From: Spirodela intermedia
Lineage: Eukaryota; Streptophyta; Magnoliopsida; Alismatales; Araceae
Assembly: GCA_902729315.2 (NCBI GenBank)
Contig: LR746269.1
Coordinates: 67,001 to 131,000, forward strand
Reading direction: 5' to 3'
Length of the DNA: 64,000 bases
Made by a program: the position numbers and the translations under genes. The notes under the pieces were generated by a model. It had not been told where the DNA came from, ran no database searches, and saw nothing but the letters and a program-made list of their open reading frames with translations. This document shows, piece by piece, positions 36,522 through 49,124 of the stretch. The first letter of the stretch is position 1; every line of letters begins with the position of its first letter.

Positions 36522-36666
36522 GGGCTTCCTAGGAAGCAGCGACGAGCCTACCGGTCTCTCTCTCGCTCCTCTCGATGGCCAGCCTCCCAGAGCTCCCAAC
36601 GATGTGTGTGCAAGTCGATATCGGAGGTGAGCTCGTGTTTCCCCTTGTGGAGGTCCAATCTCTCTG

Positions 36667-36675
36667 TTTATAAGG
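36667..36675 (-). promoter_or_regulatory. TATA box of the MAPK-substrate gene
   Basis: CTTATAAACA on the minus strand, about 145 bp upstream of the start codon. Confidence 0.55.
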
Positions 36676-38798
36676 ATCTGGAGGGAACAGGCGACAGACG
36701 GGGAAGCAGGGAGGAAGGATCATCAAACGATCGGTCAGCCACCGGCATGATGTGAGAAGATGGAGACCCTTGCCTGGGTAGACAATGAAAGGATGTAAGC
36801 GGGAAGCAGGTTTTCTTTTTTTTCCAAGGGACGAAGGAAAGCCACGGCGGACACAAGAACGAAGACTTATTGACCGTCGCCCCCCTACTTCCTCCCCTCT
36901 TATTCCAGCTGGGCTTTCTTGACTGCCTCGTAGTCAATGTGAAAAGCCCTGGAGAAGAATTCTGCCAATTCCGTCCAATATCTACAGTCAAGAAGGAAAA
37001 GCTAACGCGTATTTTTAAAGGGATGTCTCCAAAAATGCAATATATCGGGGTTTTATGCATACATGCATTTCACCACTTGTTAATGCATCCGTCAACAACG
37101 GGCATTAGCGATGTGTTGCAAGAGTTAATGTTGCAATAAAGATTTTAATTAGAAAAAGATGTACATATTTAAATATACCAACGTATATATTCATCTAGCG
37201 TACTGTTTGTGTCCCTCCACATTGTCACTGGTGAAAACAGAAACGAGGGTTGGGTAGTTTCACAGGGATTTCCAGGTCTTTGCGAGCTAACTTTGAGGAC
37301 TCGTATAATATTGTCGCAATAAGCGACTTATTGGAAGTAGGAGGGCACCGTGATAGTTAGGGAGATACTTTCTGAAAATTAATGAGATCGTAGAAATTGG
37401 ACGAGTGTCACCTATCTATTAGGGGTAATAAGTAATAAAATCAAATAAATAGTAAAATGTTAATCAATCTTAACATAATCAACCATTATCTCAATTGTAA
37501 TGTGACCAGGGGACTAAATACCAAGAATTGTATAATTTTACGGGGCATTTTTCTTTTAGTACAAAAGAAGAGTAACATATATCATATTCAATTAGTTTAA
37601 TAAGGTAAAACCGAATAATTCAAGAAAACACGAAAAGGCTTTATAAAAAATTATAAAGCATAGACTCCCTGGGTATCAAGTTTAACATTATTAGCATGCT
37701 CTCATAACTGGTAAAAAATGTGTAAAATCCGGGTATTAAAGGCCGGCATATTTGACGGGATTGACTCTCCGAATTTTTAAAAATAAAAGAATAAATATAA
37801 GCCTTGTGTTTGAAATATATTTTCCCCTTTTTCATCCCCCAGATGTTACCCTGCTTTCCGTCCTCAGAGCATATAGAGCTAGATGAGATGCGAAGTGAAA
37901 GGACTGTGCACTGGACAAAGACTCTGCAGAGGACTCCTGAGCTTTCTGGTCGGACGGGAACGGTTGATTAAGACTGAATTCGGTTTTGAGGAGAGGTTTT
38001 CTGCCGGTTCAGCAGGGGGACGACGACCAGACGTGACCCAGACGACCAGCTGCCGTCGATCTTGGACTGCCCTTCGGTTAGTCGTCTTCCATTTCAACCT
38101 TTGAATTCTCTGGCTTGTGGGCCACCCGAGATTCAACGCCCGTCTGCGTCATCGTCAGCTCCTGGGGGAACCCGGGGAATTTGCTGTAATTTTGTCTATG
38201 ACTCAGTTCCTCCGTATATATGTATGCATATATATATATATATGTTCTACGGTTTACTGAATCCTGATCTGTGGGACCTTTTCGTTGTCACCCCCAAAGC
38301 CCATCCTGATCCTAAGAACCTTATCTTCCAAAGGCCACCAGCTTTAGGAGGGAATAAGGGCTCTCGTTGACGATCCCCCTTGTGCCTGGCCGGAAAAATG
38401 TCTTGGATCTCGTTCAAGACATTATGACAGACCTCCCTAGCTCGGAATAGTGCGCGATCAACAGACTGGGAGAAAATGATTCGCTTCGACATGATTCTTA
38501 ACCAAACAGCACCGTGGAAAATGAAAGATGTTGATCAAACGCGTAAAGTCCTTTTTGCAAGCATTGAAGTCCCCCGAGTAACCGCCCCGGGCCAAGGGAG
38601 AGGATGCTCTGCGAGCGTGGTGGTACCCCTGCCCGAGAGAGTCCGCGCTCAGATGGTGACGTCCACGTTGTGGGGGGGTGTTCAATCCATCCTCTCTCGT
38701 TGCTCAAGCTCATTCAATCCATCCTTTCTGGCAGCGTTTGGCGTCGGGATCTCCCGGGACGGTTTTCAGGAGCCTAGTGGATCGACGTGAGAGCTGAT

Positions 38799-38857
<59 letters not shown>

Positions 38858-39528
38858 GGGTCCGCCGAGAAGATTATTGGCTGGGTCGCATTGACATGAT
38901 GGGCATCTTGTAGTCTTCTGCGTCGGCTGCGGGCCCAGGGACTTGCGGATTCTGGTCATCAGCTACGGTAAAAAAAAAAAAAGGTGGTCAAAGAAAACTT
39001 TCATTGAGGATTCAGTAAAGCCCGTCGTTCCCCAGAATGGCGAAGCCTCGCTAGCAGTCCCGCGTTATCTCCTCCGAATAAATTTATTCCCGCCATTTTA
39101 AAAATTTCCCCGCCATTTTTATTGTCACTGAATCTCAGGCAAACGGGCGGTCAAAGAACGATCAAAGTCCCAGATTCTGGAGTCCTCACGAGTACGACGC
39201 AGGCAAAGCACCTAGTATCGAATGCGGAAGCCGACTGACTAGCAGCGAGATAAGCTTCCGACGGATAGTTTTTTCTTCATGGATTGCCCTTCTGCATCAA
39301 AGTACGAAACATCCCCGCGATTGAAGAACGGGGGGAGGGATTCTGAAACAGAAGGATCGACCAACACTTCATCCCTGTTTTCGGCCTTCCGTCTGAACCA
39401 ACAAGAATCCTCACGCGGACCTCCATTTTCGTCACATCAAGATTTGGTTTTTCCTTCTCTTGTAAAACTTGGTCATCTTGCCGATGATTAACTAGGAAGT
39501 CTGCAGATGACCATGGACGCCAAGCCCG
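36676..39528. other. Intergenic with AT and GA microsatellites
   Basis: 2.9 kb without a supported gene. The middle (37140-37850) is AT-rich. An (AT)n tract is at about 38218-38243 and a (GA)n tract at 38804-38855. Minus-strand frames at 38250-38700 are open in pieces but match nothing I know. Confidence 0.5.
38804..38855. repeat. (GA)n microsatellite
   Basis: About 25 GA units without interruption. Confidence 0.95.
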
Positions 39529-42500
39529 TCAGATGGACGCGCCTTGATTGACCCACGAAGAAATCAGATGATGCGCAATGGCGAAGGGTCCTGGAATAAA
39601 CATCGGAGCGAGCTCCCCGCTCTCCACATTGAAGTCCGTCGAAAAGCTCGTGCCTTTCTCGACCCCTCTGCACATCTGACTGACCTTTTCCGCAGCCGTT
39701 CTCTGCGCTTTCTCGTACTCGGCAAATGTCAGCGCCTTCTCGACCTCCTCTCTACTGTGCCACTGGGCATCTACAAAGTGGTGTGGTCGTGGAAAATGCA
39801 TCAGATGCAACCAAATACGAAACCAAAGGTAAGTTAGAGAATACGAGTCCACATGAACCATGCAACCATGGAGATACATCTCGATTCAAGTCCCTAACGA
39901 ACGATAGATCCTTCACTCGGCAAGCCGGTGGTCCAACTCCCGACTAAAAGCGCAATCCACATCTCGATTTTCATTCGGCAGTCGTAGAATGTAGGACATA
40001 CCTTCCAACGCCTCCTTGTTGACCTGTATGTCGAGCGATTTTGCGTGTGCAAAGAACCCCACCATCAACTGGCACGGCATGCTTCCTGGCCCAACTGAAA
40101 ATTTCACAGAGAGGGGCAAGAGTCTGATGAACATCACCCACTAGCGCCAATCAGCGATGGGAAAGAGATATTGACAGCATCGTAGAGTCAATGAGAAAGA
40201 ACAGCGTAATCATCCCACGGAAGAAAGAGCAATGGGTTCATAAAAACCGTATATCGGTTTTCTGAGGACGAAAAGAAATGAAATAGAAATGAAGATATAA
40301 AGATACATCACACGCGATTTTATAAAGAAGCTTCTAGATGCTACTCAAGAAACGGAGAGATCTCACAACTCTCATCCGAGAGCGGATTTGCAGTCTGCCT
40401 GCCCTGGTCTCTGAACTGAGGGCACTGGAGCGTCTTCAAATAATTGTACCAAAGCGTGGCTCAGTTTTCGGTCAGAGGAAAGGAATCAAAGCACCGAAGT
40501 AAAACTGAACACTTAACCCGAATGAACCGGGGATTATTTCGTACAACAGGATGCCACTTATCTTCCCTTTCACGTCTTCCCTTACTCTCGTGCTCATCAA
40601 CCAATACCGGGCACATTTTCGTCTCTTAAAACTCGTTATGCCGCTTCATCTCCTGACATGAATTCTACGGATGTGAATTCGTTGCACTCTCTTCCATCTC
40701 CAACCTATTCCGTATCTTTCAGGACTACAGATTTACGTTGACGTAACATTGATCCAACATCTGTGGCACGAATTTCCTCTGTGAAGCAGTGTGCAAGAAT
40801 GACCGAAGAACATATGAACGCATAAAAAATCATGAAGATGCGCGATATATTGTGTTACCAGTCGGGTGATGATCTGTGTTCATCGGGGTGAAACTTATCG
40901 GGTTAAAACAGTCTCCCGAAACCGAATGACCTAGAGGAAAGAACCGCATGAAAACCATGAAGAGGCATACCGGGCCATGGCTGAGAACTGTGGTAGATGA
41001 CTTGTCCCACCTCAATGCCAGTCACTTCCCACGTTTCCCTCCTCACTGCCTCCTCCAAGCTTTCTCCGGGCTGGCGACAAGGGAGGGTTTAGAGCCGATC
41101 AGTTTCCACTACAAGCTACCGATGGTTAAAGCATTCACATCAGGATCATATAAAGCATTTAATTATATTGGCGCAAGTTGTATAATGCCCGATGATACGG
41201 TTTTTTCGTTGACGAAGATCTCTTGGGAGGAAGATCTGTAAGGCACATCAGAGCCCCAGACAGTCCTTTGTTTTTTTCTCTTTGGAGCAGAGACGCCGTC
41301 TTCAAGAGCGCATACCTCTATGAAGCCCGCAAGGCAACTCCACATTCGAGGGACAAATCTCGATCGGCGGCTAAGCAGTGCACGGTCATTTCGTTTGTCA
41401 ACGACCAGCAGAACGATAACCTGTGGCAAGCCATCCTCGGAGCATGAGAGGGAAACCATATGTCAACACATAGATATATGCATGCGCAAGGAGGAAAGAA
41501 CGAAATGGCATGTGGAACTATAAAGAGGAAGAGCAAGCCTCGCTCTAGACGTCTCACAGGGTCGACCCGGGGATATATTTTCTTCTTGCAGGAGTCGCTC
41601 GTGCACTGTTTCCTTCGGCCGACGTCGATCGTGACAGTTTGTGCTCCACATTGCCCGCAAAACCGTGACGATTCATGCCATTCCAACAGCGCCTTGGCCT
41701 GGATACACGACGAAAAGACAGAGCCAAGGTCGTCAAAAACTTTGGGGATTCCCTGACCTCCAACGAGGAATCAAGGGTATGGCTCACTGCAAGGACCACC
41801 CGTTGATCCCGCATTTTAACCGCAGCACGTCGCAGCGGACCGAGATGGACGCGGGGACGAAGGGCGACGCTTACGTGGCCCGCGAGCGCCATTTCTCCCA
41901 TGCTGCGGTCGTTTCCCCAATCCGTGGCGACCATCAGCGTCCTCAGCTCTACGAAGTTGAACCCGTCGCCAGAACCAAACCGGAGCTCCCCGCCGTGGGT
42001 GGCGTCGACCGCCCAGTAAATGGTGCCACTGTCCTCCGGCAGCCCCGAGCCAAGGTAGACGAACAAATCCGCAGGGAATTCCCTGAGATAGGAAGGCGAG
42101 AGCCATCCCAGGCGCCATTGCGGTGGTGAGGGATCTGGACGAGCCAATTCGGAGGAGGAAGCGGAGCAGGCCAGGGGCCTGCCCATCCTAAAGGGCAGGA
42201 CCTTGTGATCAAGCGAGGGCCAGCCGTCGTTGCGGGGAAGTCCAGAGAGGAGGACGTTGCGGAGGGATTGGAGAGCAGAGGTGTGGGAGCATGGTTCGAC
42301 GTGGTGGAACCTCAGCGGGTGCCCAGCGAAGGCATGGCGAGGCCCGACGGTGTTAACAGAGGACATGGCGATGGGGACCGAGCGGAGGGGGCCGATAGAA
42401 GACGAACCTCTCCGATCCAGTCTCGGGATTGGCGTAGCGGAGGACGGTGGGGGCGGGGGCGACTGAGAAGTCTCCGACAGCTCCGAGGGATCTTTCCGAG

Positions 42501-42531
42501 CGTCTCTCCGGAGGTGGCGGCGTTCCTTCAT
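39529..42531 (-). CDS. NUDT19: Nudix hydrolase 19-like, NAD(P)H pyrophosphatase with altered Nudix box
   Basis: Splits NADH/NADPH to NMNH-type products and AMP-type products; the Arabidopsis homologue is chloroplastic. Six exons: 42531-41875, 41698-41558, 41420-41316, 41070-40971, 40094-40002, 39770-39529; 445 residues, in phase. Order: N-terminal extension and HAFAGHPL; NADH-pyrophosphatase N-terminal domain (VELRTLMVATDW); zinc ribbon FCGQCG...QCTSDSC; YPRVDP; Nudix domain with RFVPRMWSCLAGFIEPGE; C-terminal block FIPGPFAIAHHLISSW. The Nudix box reads GESLEEAVRRETWEVTGI: the second Glu of the REUxEExGU signature is Val. I used the upstream ATG at 42531 because its RSVPIAMSSVN aligns with the family's longer form; the ATG at 42366 is the alternative. 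Confidence 0.93.
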
Positions 42532-43165
42532 CCAGGGGGAGTTGGGGGAGGAGCTCCGGACACGTGGTGCATGAAGAAGGCTCTACGTGTCGACGATTGA
42601 GACGTGGCTCCAAGCGAGTTCTGGGGCTGGGCTCGACACGTCGCTCGCAGTCCCGGTCGACCCTTTCAGAGAAGAGCCCCTTGTATTACCGGGTGCTGCC
42701 ACAAGTACGGAACTCGAGCAGCGAGGGCCCTCGGTTTTCTTTATGAGCCCCTCTTTTCAGGAAGGTCGAACGGCGTAGCTCACCTACCCCGGCTGCAAAC
42801 CAGAGCTCGAGCTCGTGAAGCAAGGGCAAACCCCTCCCCACACACCCCCGTCCCCCCCTCTCTCCCCGCCGCATCCATGGGCGGATGGATAGATGATGGA
42901 AACAAGAGGTTTGAAAAAACAGTCGGGTGGGGAGCAGGTGGAGTAGGCCCGTCGACTTCGTTTGGATCAGTGGTAGGATGGTTCAGTGACGGGGTCTCTC
43001 GCCTACTACCGCTCGCCGTAAAAATAAACACCGTGCTGTTGTCAGTAGATGAAGGGATACTAGTACGTTATCCTGCTTTACACAGAAGAAGCACGTAGCT
43101 ACTCTCCACTCTGAGAGATGGGAGGTGGGTGGCGGCCCAAGACCTGACGTCGGGGTTCGGAGTGC
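42532..43165. other. Intergenic between NUDT19 promoter and ENOD93 3' UTR
   Basis: 634 bp, GC-rich near 42532-42900. No gene, TATA box or repeat that I would stand behind. Confidence 0.5.
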
Positions 43166-43683
43166 TTATTCCCCACGCAGCGCCTTCTCTAGAGAGTTCC
43201 TCCTCGCGGAGGCCAGCACGGTCCTGTCGGCGACGATGAAGTAGGCCGCACCCGCTGCCGTGGTGATGATGAGAGCTTGAGCGGTGGGGTTCAGGTTGGC
43301 CCTCGCCCACGGCAGCATTCTCACGCTAGCCAGCTGTTTCGGTTCCAACCCATTTTTGGTGTGACATTCAGTCAGCTCCCCCCAATAGGCAGGGCATGAT
43401 ATCGCTCTCACTCCTCTCTCTGCAAAAAAGCCTCCTCTTTGGAGAAGACGGAAATGCTTACAGTTGGGATGGCGGACGCGATGGTGGCGGCGACAGCAGC
43501 CTTGGCTCCGGCAAGGGCGCCCTCTTGAAATAATGGAGGACCATGAGCGATTTAGGTCTAATGTCGACAGAGGGAACAGAAGATATACAGAAAAGAGGAA
43601 GAGGGATCATTTTTTTCATTACCGCGGGCGCAGCTCTTGGCCCTGTTCAGCTGGTCCAGAGATGCGCTAGCAGTGTGCGACAT
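43166..43683 (-). CDS. ENOD93: Early nodulin-93-like protein
   Basis: Small membrane protein of 96 residues, conserved in all plants; function poorly known, with links to nitrogen response and mitochondria. Three exons: 43683-43623, 43523-43462, 43333-43166, in phase. The N-terminal block DQLNRAKSCAREGALAGAKA and the C-terminal block LASVRMLPWARANLNPTAQ are typical. One transmembrane helix is at about residues 60-76 (ALIITTAAGAAYFIVA). It is divergent from the LEA gene that starts 634 bp away. Confidence 0.93.
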
Positions 43684-44316
43684 TTTGCTCCTTGTGCCGA
43701 GAGGAGGAGGGAGGTGGTAGGCAGGCGGGGAGAAGAGAGGCGACGATCGATCAGGGAGGCGTACGCTTTGGGGGGTAGGATGGGGAGGCCAGCATGAGCC
43801 AGTGATGAAGTGGCGAGAGTGGGGGAGGGTATTTATAATAGATAGCCGGGGCAGTAGCTGGTCGGCGGTTTCGTAATTGGGTGGGAAGGGTCCCCCGGTT
43901 TTTGGTGCGCCGCCGAGGCCTCGAAGTAACTGTGGTCGACCCCCGGGATAGGATTCCACGTGGATGGATGCTCAAAAATACAACCCACCGCCCCGGCCCC
44001 CCCCCCCCTCAATGTCCCCTCTCTCACTGGCGACCGGTCAATCTCACACCAAAACTAGTTCTAACTACGAGTGGGCCGAATTACGTGGTAGGGGATCGTC
44101 GGGGAGACTTCCCCTCGGAGCAACTGCATGGCGAAGACACGTGCATGTCCACCTGTCGAACTCTGACAACGACGGCGAGCTCTACGTGTCGCGACGAACA
44201 GGTCGAGGGCCATCTATATATGGCCAGGTAGTCCTCCGTTTTCTCATCCCATCCCAGTGCCGAGAAAGCTTATCTTGTTGCGACTGTTTCGACGAGGAGG
44301 ATTCGGAGAGGAGGCC
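43684..44316. promoter_or_regulatory. Shared divergent promoter region, ENOD93 and LEA_4 genes
   Basis: Between two start codons transcribed away from each other. Minus side: TATA element TTATAAAT at about 43831-43839 for ENOD93. Middle: palindromic G-box CCACGTGG at 43956-43963. Plus side: GACACGTG at 44136-44143 (G-box and ABRE), ACGTGTC at 44184-44190 (ABRE), and CTATATATGG at 44214-44223 as TATA box for the LEA gene. The ABRE pair next to the LEA TATA box suggests abscisic-acid control of that gene. Confidence 0.65.
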
Positions 44317-44875
44317 ATGTCGTCCCACGAGGAGCAGATTCACGCCAAGGCCGGGGAGACCAAGGGCCAGGCTCAGGTAACGGGCACACACGTCCCTTCT
44401 CTCCTTCTTCTCCTTGCGCCGCCGTCTCCTCCTCCTCCTCCGCCGCCGCCGCTACCCCTGAGGAGGAGCTGATCATCCCTTTTTGGTCTCGCGTTGTCGG
44501 TAGGCGAAGACGGAGCAGATGATTGGAAAGGGCCGGGAGGCCACTGAAGCTGCCAAGGAGAAAGCAGCCGGCGGCGCCCAGGCGGCCAGGGACAGGGAGC
44601 AGACGGAAGAAAAGGGGGAGCAGGCCGGCGGCTTTCTGTCGGAAAAGACTCAAGCCACGAAGGAGAAGGCGGCGGAGGCCACCCAGGCTGCTAGGGAGCG
44701 GGCTAGCGGGGCCGCGCAGGGCACCCGCGACACGGCGCAGGCCGGCAAAGAGAAGACGGCGAGCATCCTGCAGACCGCCAGCGATCAAGTGCGGAGCGCC
44801 GCGCAGGGGGCTGCGGAGGCTGTGAAGGGAACCCTGGGAATGGGAGGGGAGAGGAAGGAGGGCGCCAACGAGTAG
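44317..44875 (+). CDS. Small LEA protein, LEA_4 group
   Basis: Late embryogenesis abundant protein of 143 residues. Two exons: 44317-44376 (20 codons) and 44504-44875 (123 residues plus stop), phase 0, donor CAG|GTAACG and acceptor CGGTAG|GCG. After MSSHEEQIHAKAGETKGQ, the protein is 11-residue repeats rich in Ala, Lys, Glu and Gln (EKAAEATQAARE, TRDTAQAGKEKT), predicted to be unfolded when hydrated and helical when dry. No Cys or Trp. It ends GTLGMGGERKEGANE. Unlike the ECP63-like LEA in this window it is short, so the two are not a recent tandem duplication. Confidence 0.9.
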
Positions 44876-44927
44876 TCTGTCCCTTCCCGTTTGTCACTCT
44901 CGTCCTCACCCCCCCTCTTCGCGATTT

Positions 44928-44966
<39 letters not shown>

Positions 44967-45817
44967 CCTCTCTACCGGTGTTGTAGGTAGCCCTTAGGAT
45001 CGTCCGGCTGGGCCAGAATAAACGGGCATTTCATCCATCGCGCGCGCGCCCACAATAATGCTACTGCTGCTAGCTCTCGAGCGCATTATGTGTCTCATCT
45101 CTTCCCCTGTGCCTGTCGGCCGTCTCCTTTTTCCTCCCATGAAACACCTTTGAGAGGAACACACTCGGCGGCTTTTCTCCCGAAAGGAGGGAGTGCCTCC
45201 GAAATGAATCCCAAAAACTTGCGGCGACCACGCTCCCAAACTATCGGAGGTAAGTCAGGGAAGAAGCAACCCATGCTCGTGGCCTGCTGGATCGGACGGC
45301 GGGAGGGACCGGACAAAATTTAGCGCAATGGTCAACATCGACCATGACGTCGGGTACGGCCCAGATGACGGCGACTTGGGGAGACCGGCCGCCCACGCGC
45401 CGTTGACATCTCGTAATTAGAGATATCGGGCCTGAGAAATGGGAGTGGCCCACCGGGATGCAGCCCGCGACTGCTGGGTCCGGCCCATGACTCGGGAGGT
45501 GGTGGGCCTTGGGAGTTGAACGGACGGTCACGATTTTGTGTCAGCTCCAAGAAGGGAGGATTAGGGTTCAACCCGGAACTATATAGTCCCCCCTGGTTCC
45601 GCTTGCTTTTTTCTCCTAATTCCTCTGCTCTCCCGCTGTCCTTGCTCGGCAGAGACGGGCAGCCCCGACAGGTAACAATCAGCCTCGGGTACCCCGAAGC
45701 CGAGGTTTAGTGACTCCGTTTCGCCTTCTCGGCGCCCCTCAGGATTTTAGGACGGCTTCCGTGGGTTAAATTGTGAGATTTTTATTGTTTTCTGAGCAGC
45801 TATTGCCGCTGCAGGAG
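44876..45817 (+). promoter_or_regulatory. LEA 3' flank and promoter/leader of the Ran gene
   Basis: A (CT)n tract at about 44929-44962 lies in the LEA 3' region. Towards Ran there is a telo-box-like TTAGGGTT near 45561, a TATA box CTATATAG at about 45579-45586, and a likely leader exon ending at 45671 (CGACAG|GTAACA), followed by an acceptor CTGAGCAG at 45799 or CTGCAG at 45814. Confidence 0.55.
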
Positions 45818-48800
45818 ATGGCCGACTGCCCCAACTTTAAGCTCGTCATCGTCGGGGATGGGGGGACGGGTACCTCCTCACTCTTATCCATTTTTTTCCC
45901 TTCCTTTACAGTCATTCTCTTCCTCTACGGCTACACGTCCCATTGTGGCTATTTTGACCGTGCATGTAACATTTCGGTTCTGAACATCCCGCTTCACCTT
46001 CCCCAGTGCTCGGGAGAGCGCATGGGTGTTTGCACCGTCATTTTTAATTATTTTTTGTGCGAAATGGAGGTCGACTATGCGTTTTAAGAATGACGGATTC
46101 GCTGTTCTCGTCGCCTTCTGTAATTTTATGGAGAAAATTCCGGTGCTCAGGTCATCTTTCTTTCTGAAACTCGTAAAAAGCTTAGCATTTCATCCTTATA
46201 AACTCGGGTCATCTTGACTATAGTAGATAACCATTGGGAATTAACATGTGGGTTTTAGATTGGGTTGAGTAAAGTATCGCCGGCTGGTGGATAGATGTGA
46301 CCTCTAAACAACTTCACAAATGCTTAATTCAAAACTTCCAAGCCTGTTCAAAGACGACAAGTACAAAATGTAGTTAACACTCTTCCTTGGAGATAACGAT
46401 GTCCTTCGTGTAAACCTATGCACACCGACTTTTTAACTCTTAATTCTTTTACTCAAGCCTTTCATCCTTTTTCCAATGTTCAATTCTGCGCTCGTGTCAT
46501 TCTTATTCCATTTCTCTGAGAGATAATTCCGTACGATAGGTTTATCCTGAAAATGTCAGTATCTCAATCACTCGTTAATGGGTAAAAAATATGATCATTG
46601 CCGCAATTGGAGCCTAATTTTCATTAGGGAAATTCAAGGCATGCACATTTTTGTTTCAACTCCGAATTCATAAGGTTGCTTTAAATTGAAACCAGGTAAA
46701 TGGAAACACTAGAATATTTGAATGATTTTATTTAACTGGTGAGCACCGAAGCTTCATAGAACTGGAGAAACGTAATTGAGGGACCACGATAACAGAAGAG
46801 GATGCCTTCTTGACGAGTTTCATTCCACGTGTATGTTTTTACTAGAATTCTTTTGTCCTCATTCCTGTTGCTGTAAACTCTGATTGCCTTCCGTATTCGA
46901 GATTTGTTCGTTCTACTCCACCACCGTATTTACTGAGTTCATCATCGATGTAGGTCAAAAAAATTCCAATTAATCTGGTTTTGCAGGGAAAACGACTTTT
47001 GTGAAACGTCATCTAACCGGCGAGTTTGAGAAGAAATATGAACGTATGTTTATTAAAGCTCAATCACATACGCAACCCTTTTCATGGACATGGGAAGTTC
47101 ATCATTTCTTTATCTGCTTTCTATTTTTTTTAATATTGCTTTGCAGCTACTATTGGAGTTGAGGTCCATCCCTTGGATTTTTTTACGAATTGTGGAAAAA
47201 TTCGTTTCAATTGCTGGGACACCGCTGGTCAAGAGAAGTTTGGGGGCCTTAGGGATGGCTACTAGTAAGATTTCTATTGTTTATAAAAGTATTAATGACT
47301 AAAATTTTTAGCTCCTGCCAAGTTGTTCCATAAATAGTTGACGTCTTCTTTATCTTACTATGTTCCTCTTTCCTAGATGATAATTCAGTGGTATTCTTCA
47401 ATAAGTTTCCATGCTAAAGTTAAATAACCTCATATTCTCTCCGTCTCAATCACAGTACCCTCTCCGGAGTTAATAAATCCATTAAGCTTTAGACAGGTTC
47501 ACATATCACGTTTATTACCATTTCTTAATCTTGACAGCATATTCGCAGGCGCAAATATTATAATTATATTCATCTTCGATCCACGTATACCAGGATGGCT
47601 ATCCATTATTACGAGCGCAGGCGTATGAGCATAGACATATACATCGATACCATCCCCTTTTTAGATCTCATGATATAAGGTCTCGCGATTTTTTGTTTAT
47701 ATTTGCATGAGTTTAGGCAAGCTGTTGTTGTGCATCGTCTCCAAGAAAGGTTATGTGCATGTTCAGCTTTTAGATAACGTTATGTGCTCAATTTAAGCAT
47801 CATCAGATGATGCTCTCGTGAAATGAATTACTTGCCCGTATGCATGTGATTGCTTAGTTTGCTAGTTGCGGTTACCTACGTCGTCTGCATCTGTTGAAGG
47901 GTAAAAAATCCCTTCTCTAATGTTTGACTGCTTTCTCCGTGCAGTATTAATGGGCAATGTGCGATCATCATGTTTGATGTCACGGCTCGATTGACGTACA
48001 AGAATGTACCCACATGGCATCGTGATCTTTGCAGGTTGGTGCTGAACGGTCTTCAAATCGTCCTGTCCGTGCGTTCACGCTTCCGGGTCCACTGATAAAT
48101 TGTTGTGGAACAGGGTGTGCGAGAATATCCCAATCGTCCTGTGTGGCAACAAGGTTGATGTCAAGAACAGGCAGGTGAAGGCGAAACAGGTGACTTTCCA
48201 CAGGAAGAAGAACTTGCAGTACTACGAAATCTCTGCGAAGAGCAACTACAACTTTGAAAAGCCGTTTCTTTATCTCGCCAGAAAACTTGCTGGGTGAGGA
48301 GCCTTCATTCTAACCCTCGAGCACAGCTCCTGTACCGCTTGGCGTTCATTCCGTCGCCTGTCGTTCTGATATTCAATTTGTTTAGGGATCCAAACTTGCA
48401 CTTCGTCGAGTCTCCTGCCCTTGCCCCTCCCGAAGTACAGATCGACCTGGCTGCCCAGCAACAGTAAGTGCTACATTTGCGATCGATACTCATCATCGTC
48501 TCTTTTTTCTTTGTTTCATCATGCCTAATAGTTTAGGAGTAAAAAAAACTTTATCTAGTCTCACTTTCACGTCTTCTTAGTTAGTCTATCATGGAACTTA
48601 AATTTTTCAGCACCCACCCTAGAGAGTATCGTGGCACCCATCTCATTCATTCTGTGCAGACAACTGTATGTCCTTGTGATCACCATCTGCTGAAGCGGTG
48701 CCTGGAGCAGTAGTTTCTGCTTGGCTTTCAAGGGATACCGTCTGTAGAACGTAATATCTTATCTACAGCGAGATATTTAGTGCCAACGAATGGACTGTAA

Positions 48801-49124
48801 GATTCATGCTTCAAATGGCTGAAAGTAATTGGACAAGTAGAATGATAAGAGGGAGGGAGAGTTGAGGAAGACAATGAAGGCTCTGATAATTCAGTAAAGG
48901 TGACGAGGAGTCGTACAGTGGGTCGCGTCGAACTAGCTTAATGTCCACAGTCATCACCCCCAACAGCGCTTTTGATAGCCCCTGTTTCGTTTGTGTTTTC
49001 TTTCCATGATCCCGTGGATCTGCATCTAACCCAGTTCGACGCTGTCTCTGCCAGGCAAGAGGCTGACCTCGCCGTCGCAGCCGCACAGCCGCTCCCAGAT
49101 GACGACGACGACGCCTTCGATTGA
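45818..49124 (+). CDS. RAN: Ran small GTPase
   Basis: GTP-binding switch for nuclear import and export and for spindle assembly. Seven exons: 45818-45869, 46987-47043, 47147-47264, 47945-48034, 48114-48293, 48386-48463, 49055-49124; 214 residues, in phase. G motifs are intact: GDGGTGKT (P-loop, split by intron 1), the switch I Thr in [21 protein letters not shown] (switch II), NKVD and SAKSNYNF. The C-terminal acidic tail [11 protein letters not shown] is the Ran hallmark. The N-terminus is [13 protein letters not shown], about seven residues shorter than usual plant Ran (MALPNQQTVDYPSFK). Two unusual substitutions are [10 protein letters not shown] for IRFYCWDTAG and YINGQ for YIHGQ. No evidence of inactivation. 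Confidence 0.95.

Noticed and set aside
38247-38713. Overlapping minus-strand open frames suggesting a LINE or other element
   Set aside because: No reverse-transcriptase or endonuclease motif is visible, and the pieces shift frame. Not enough to call.
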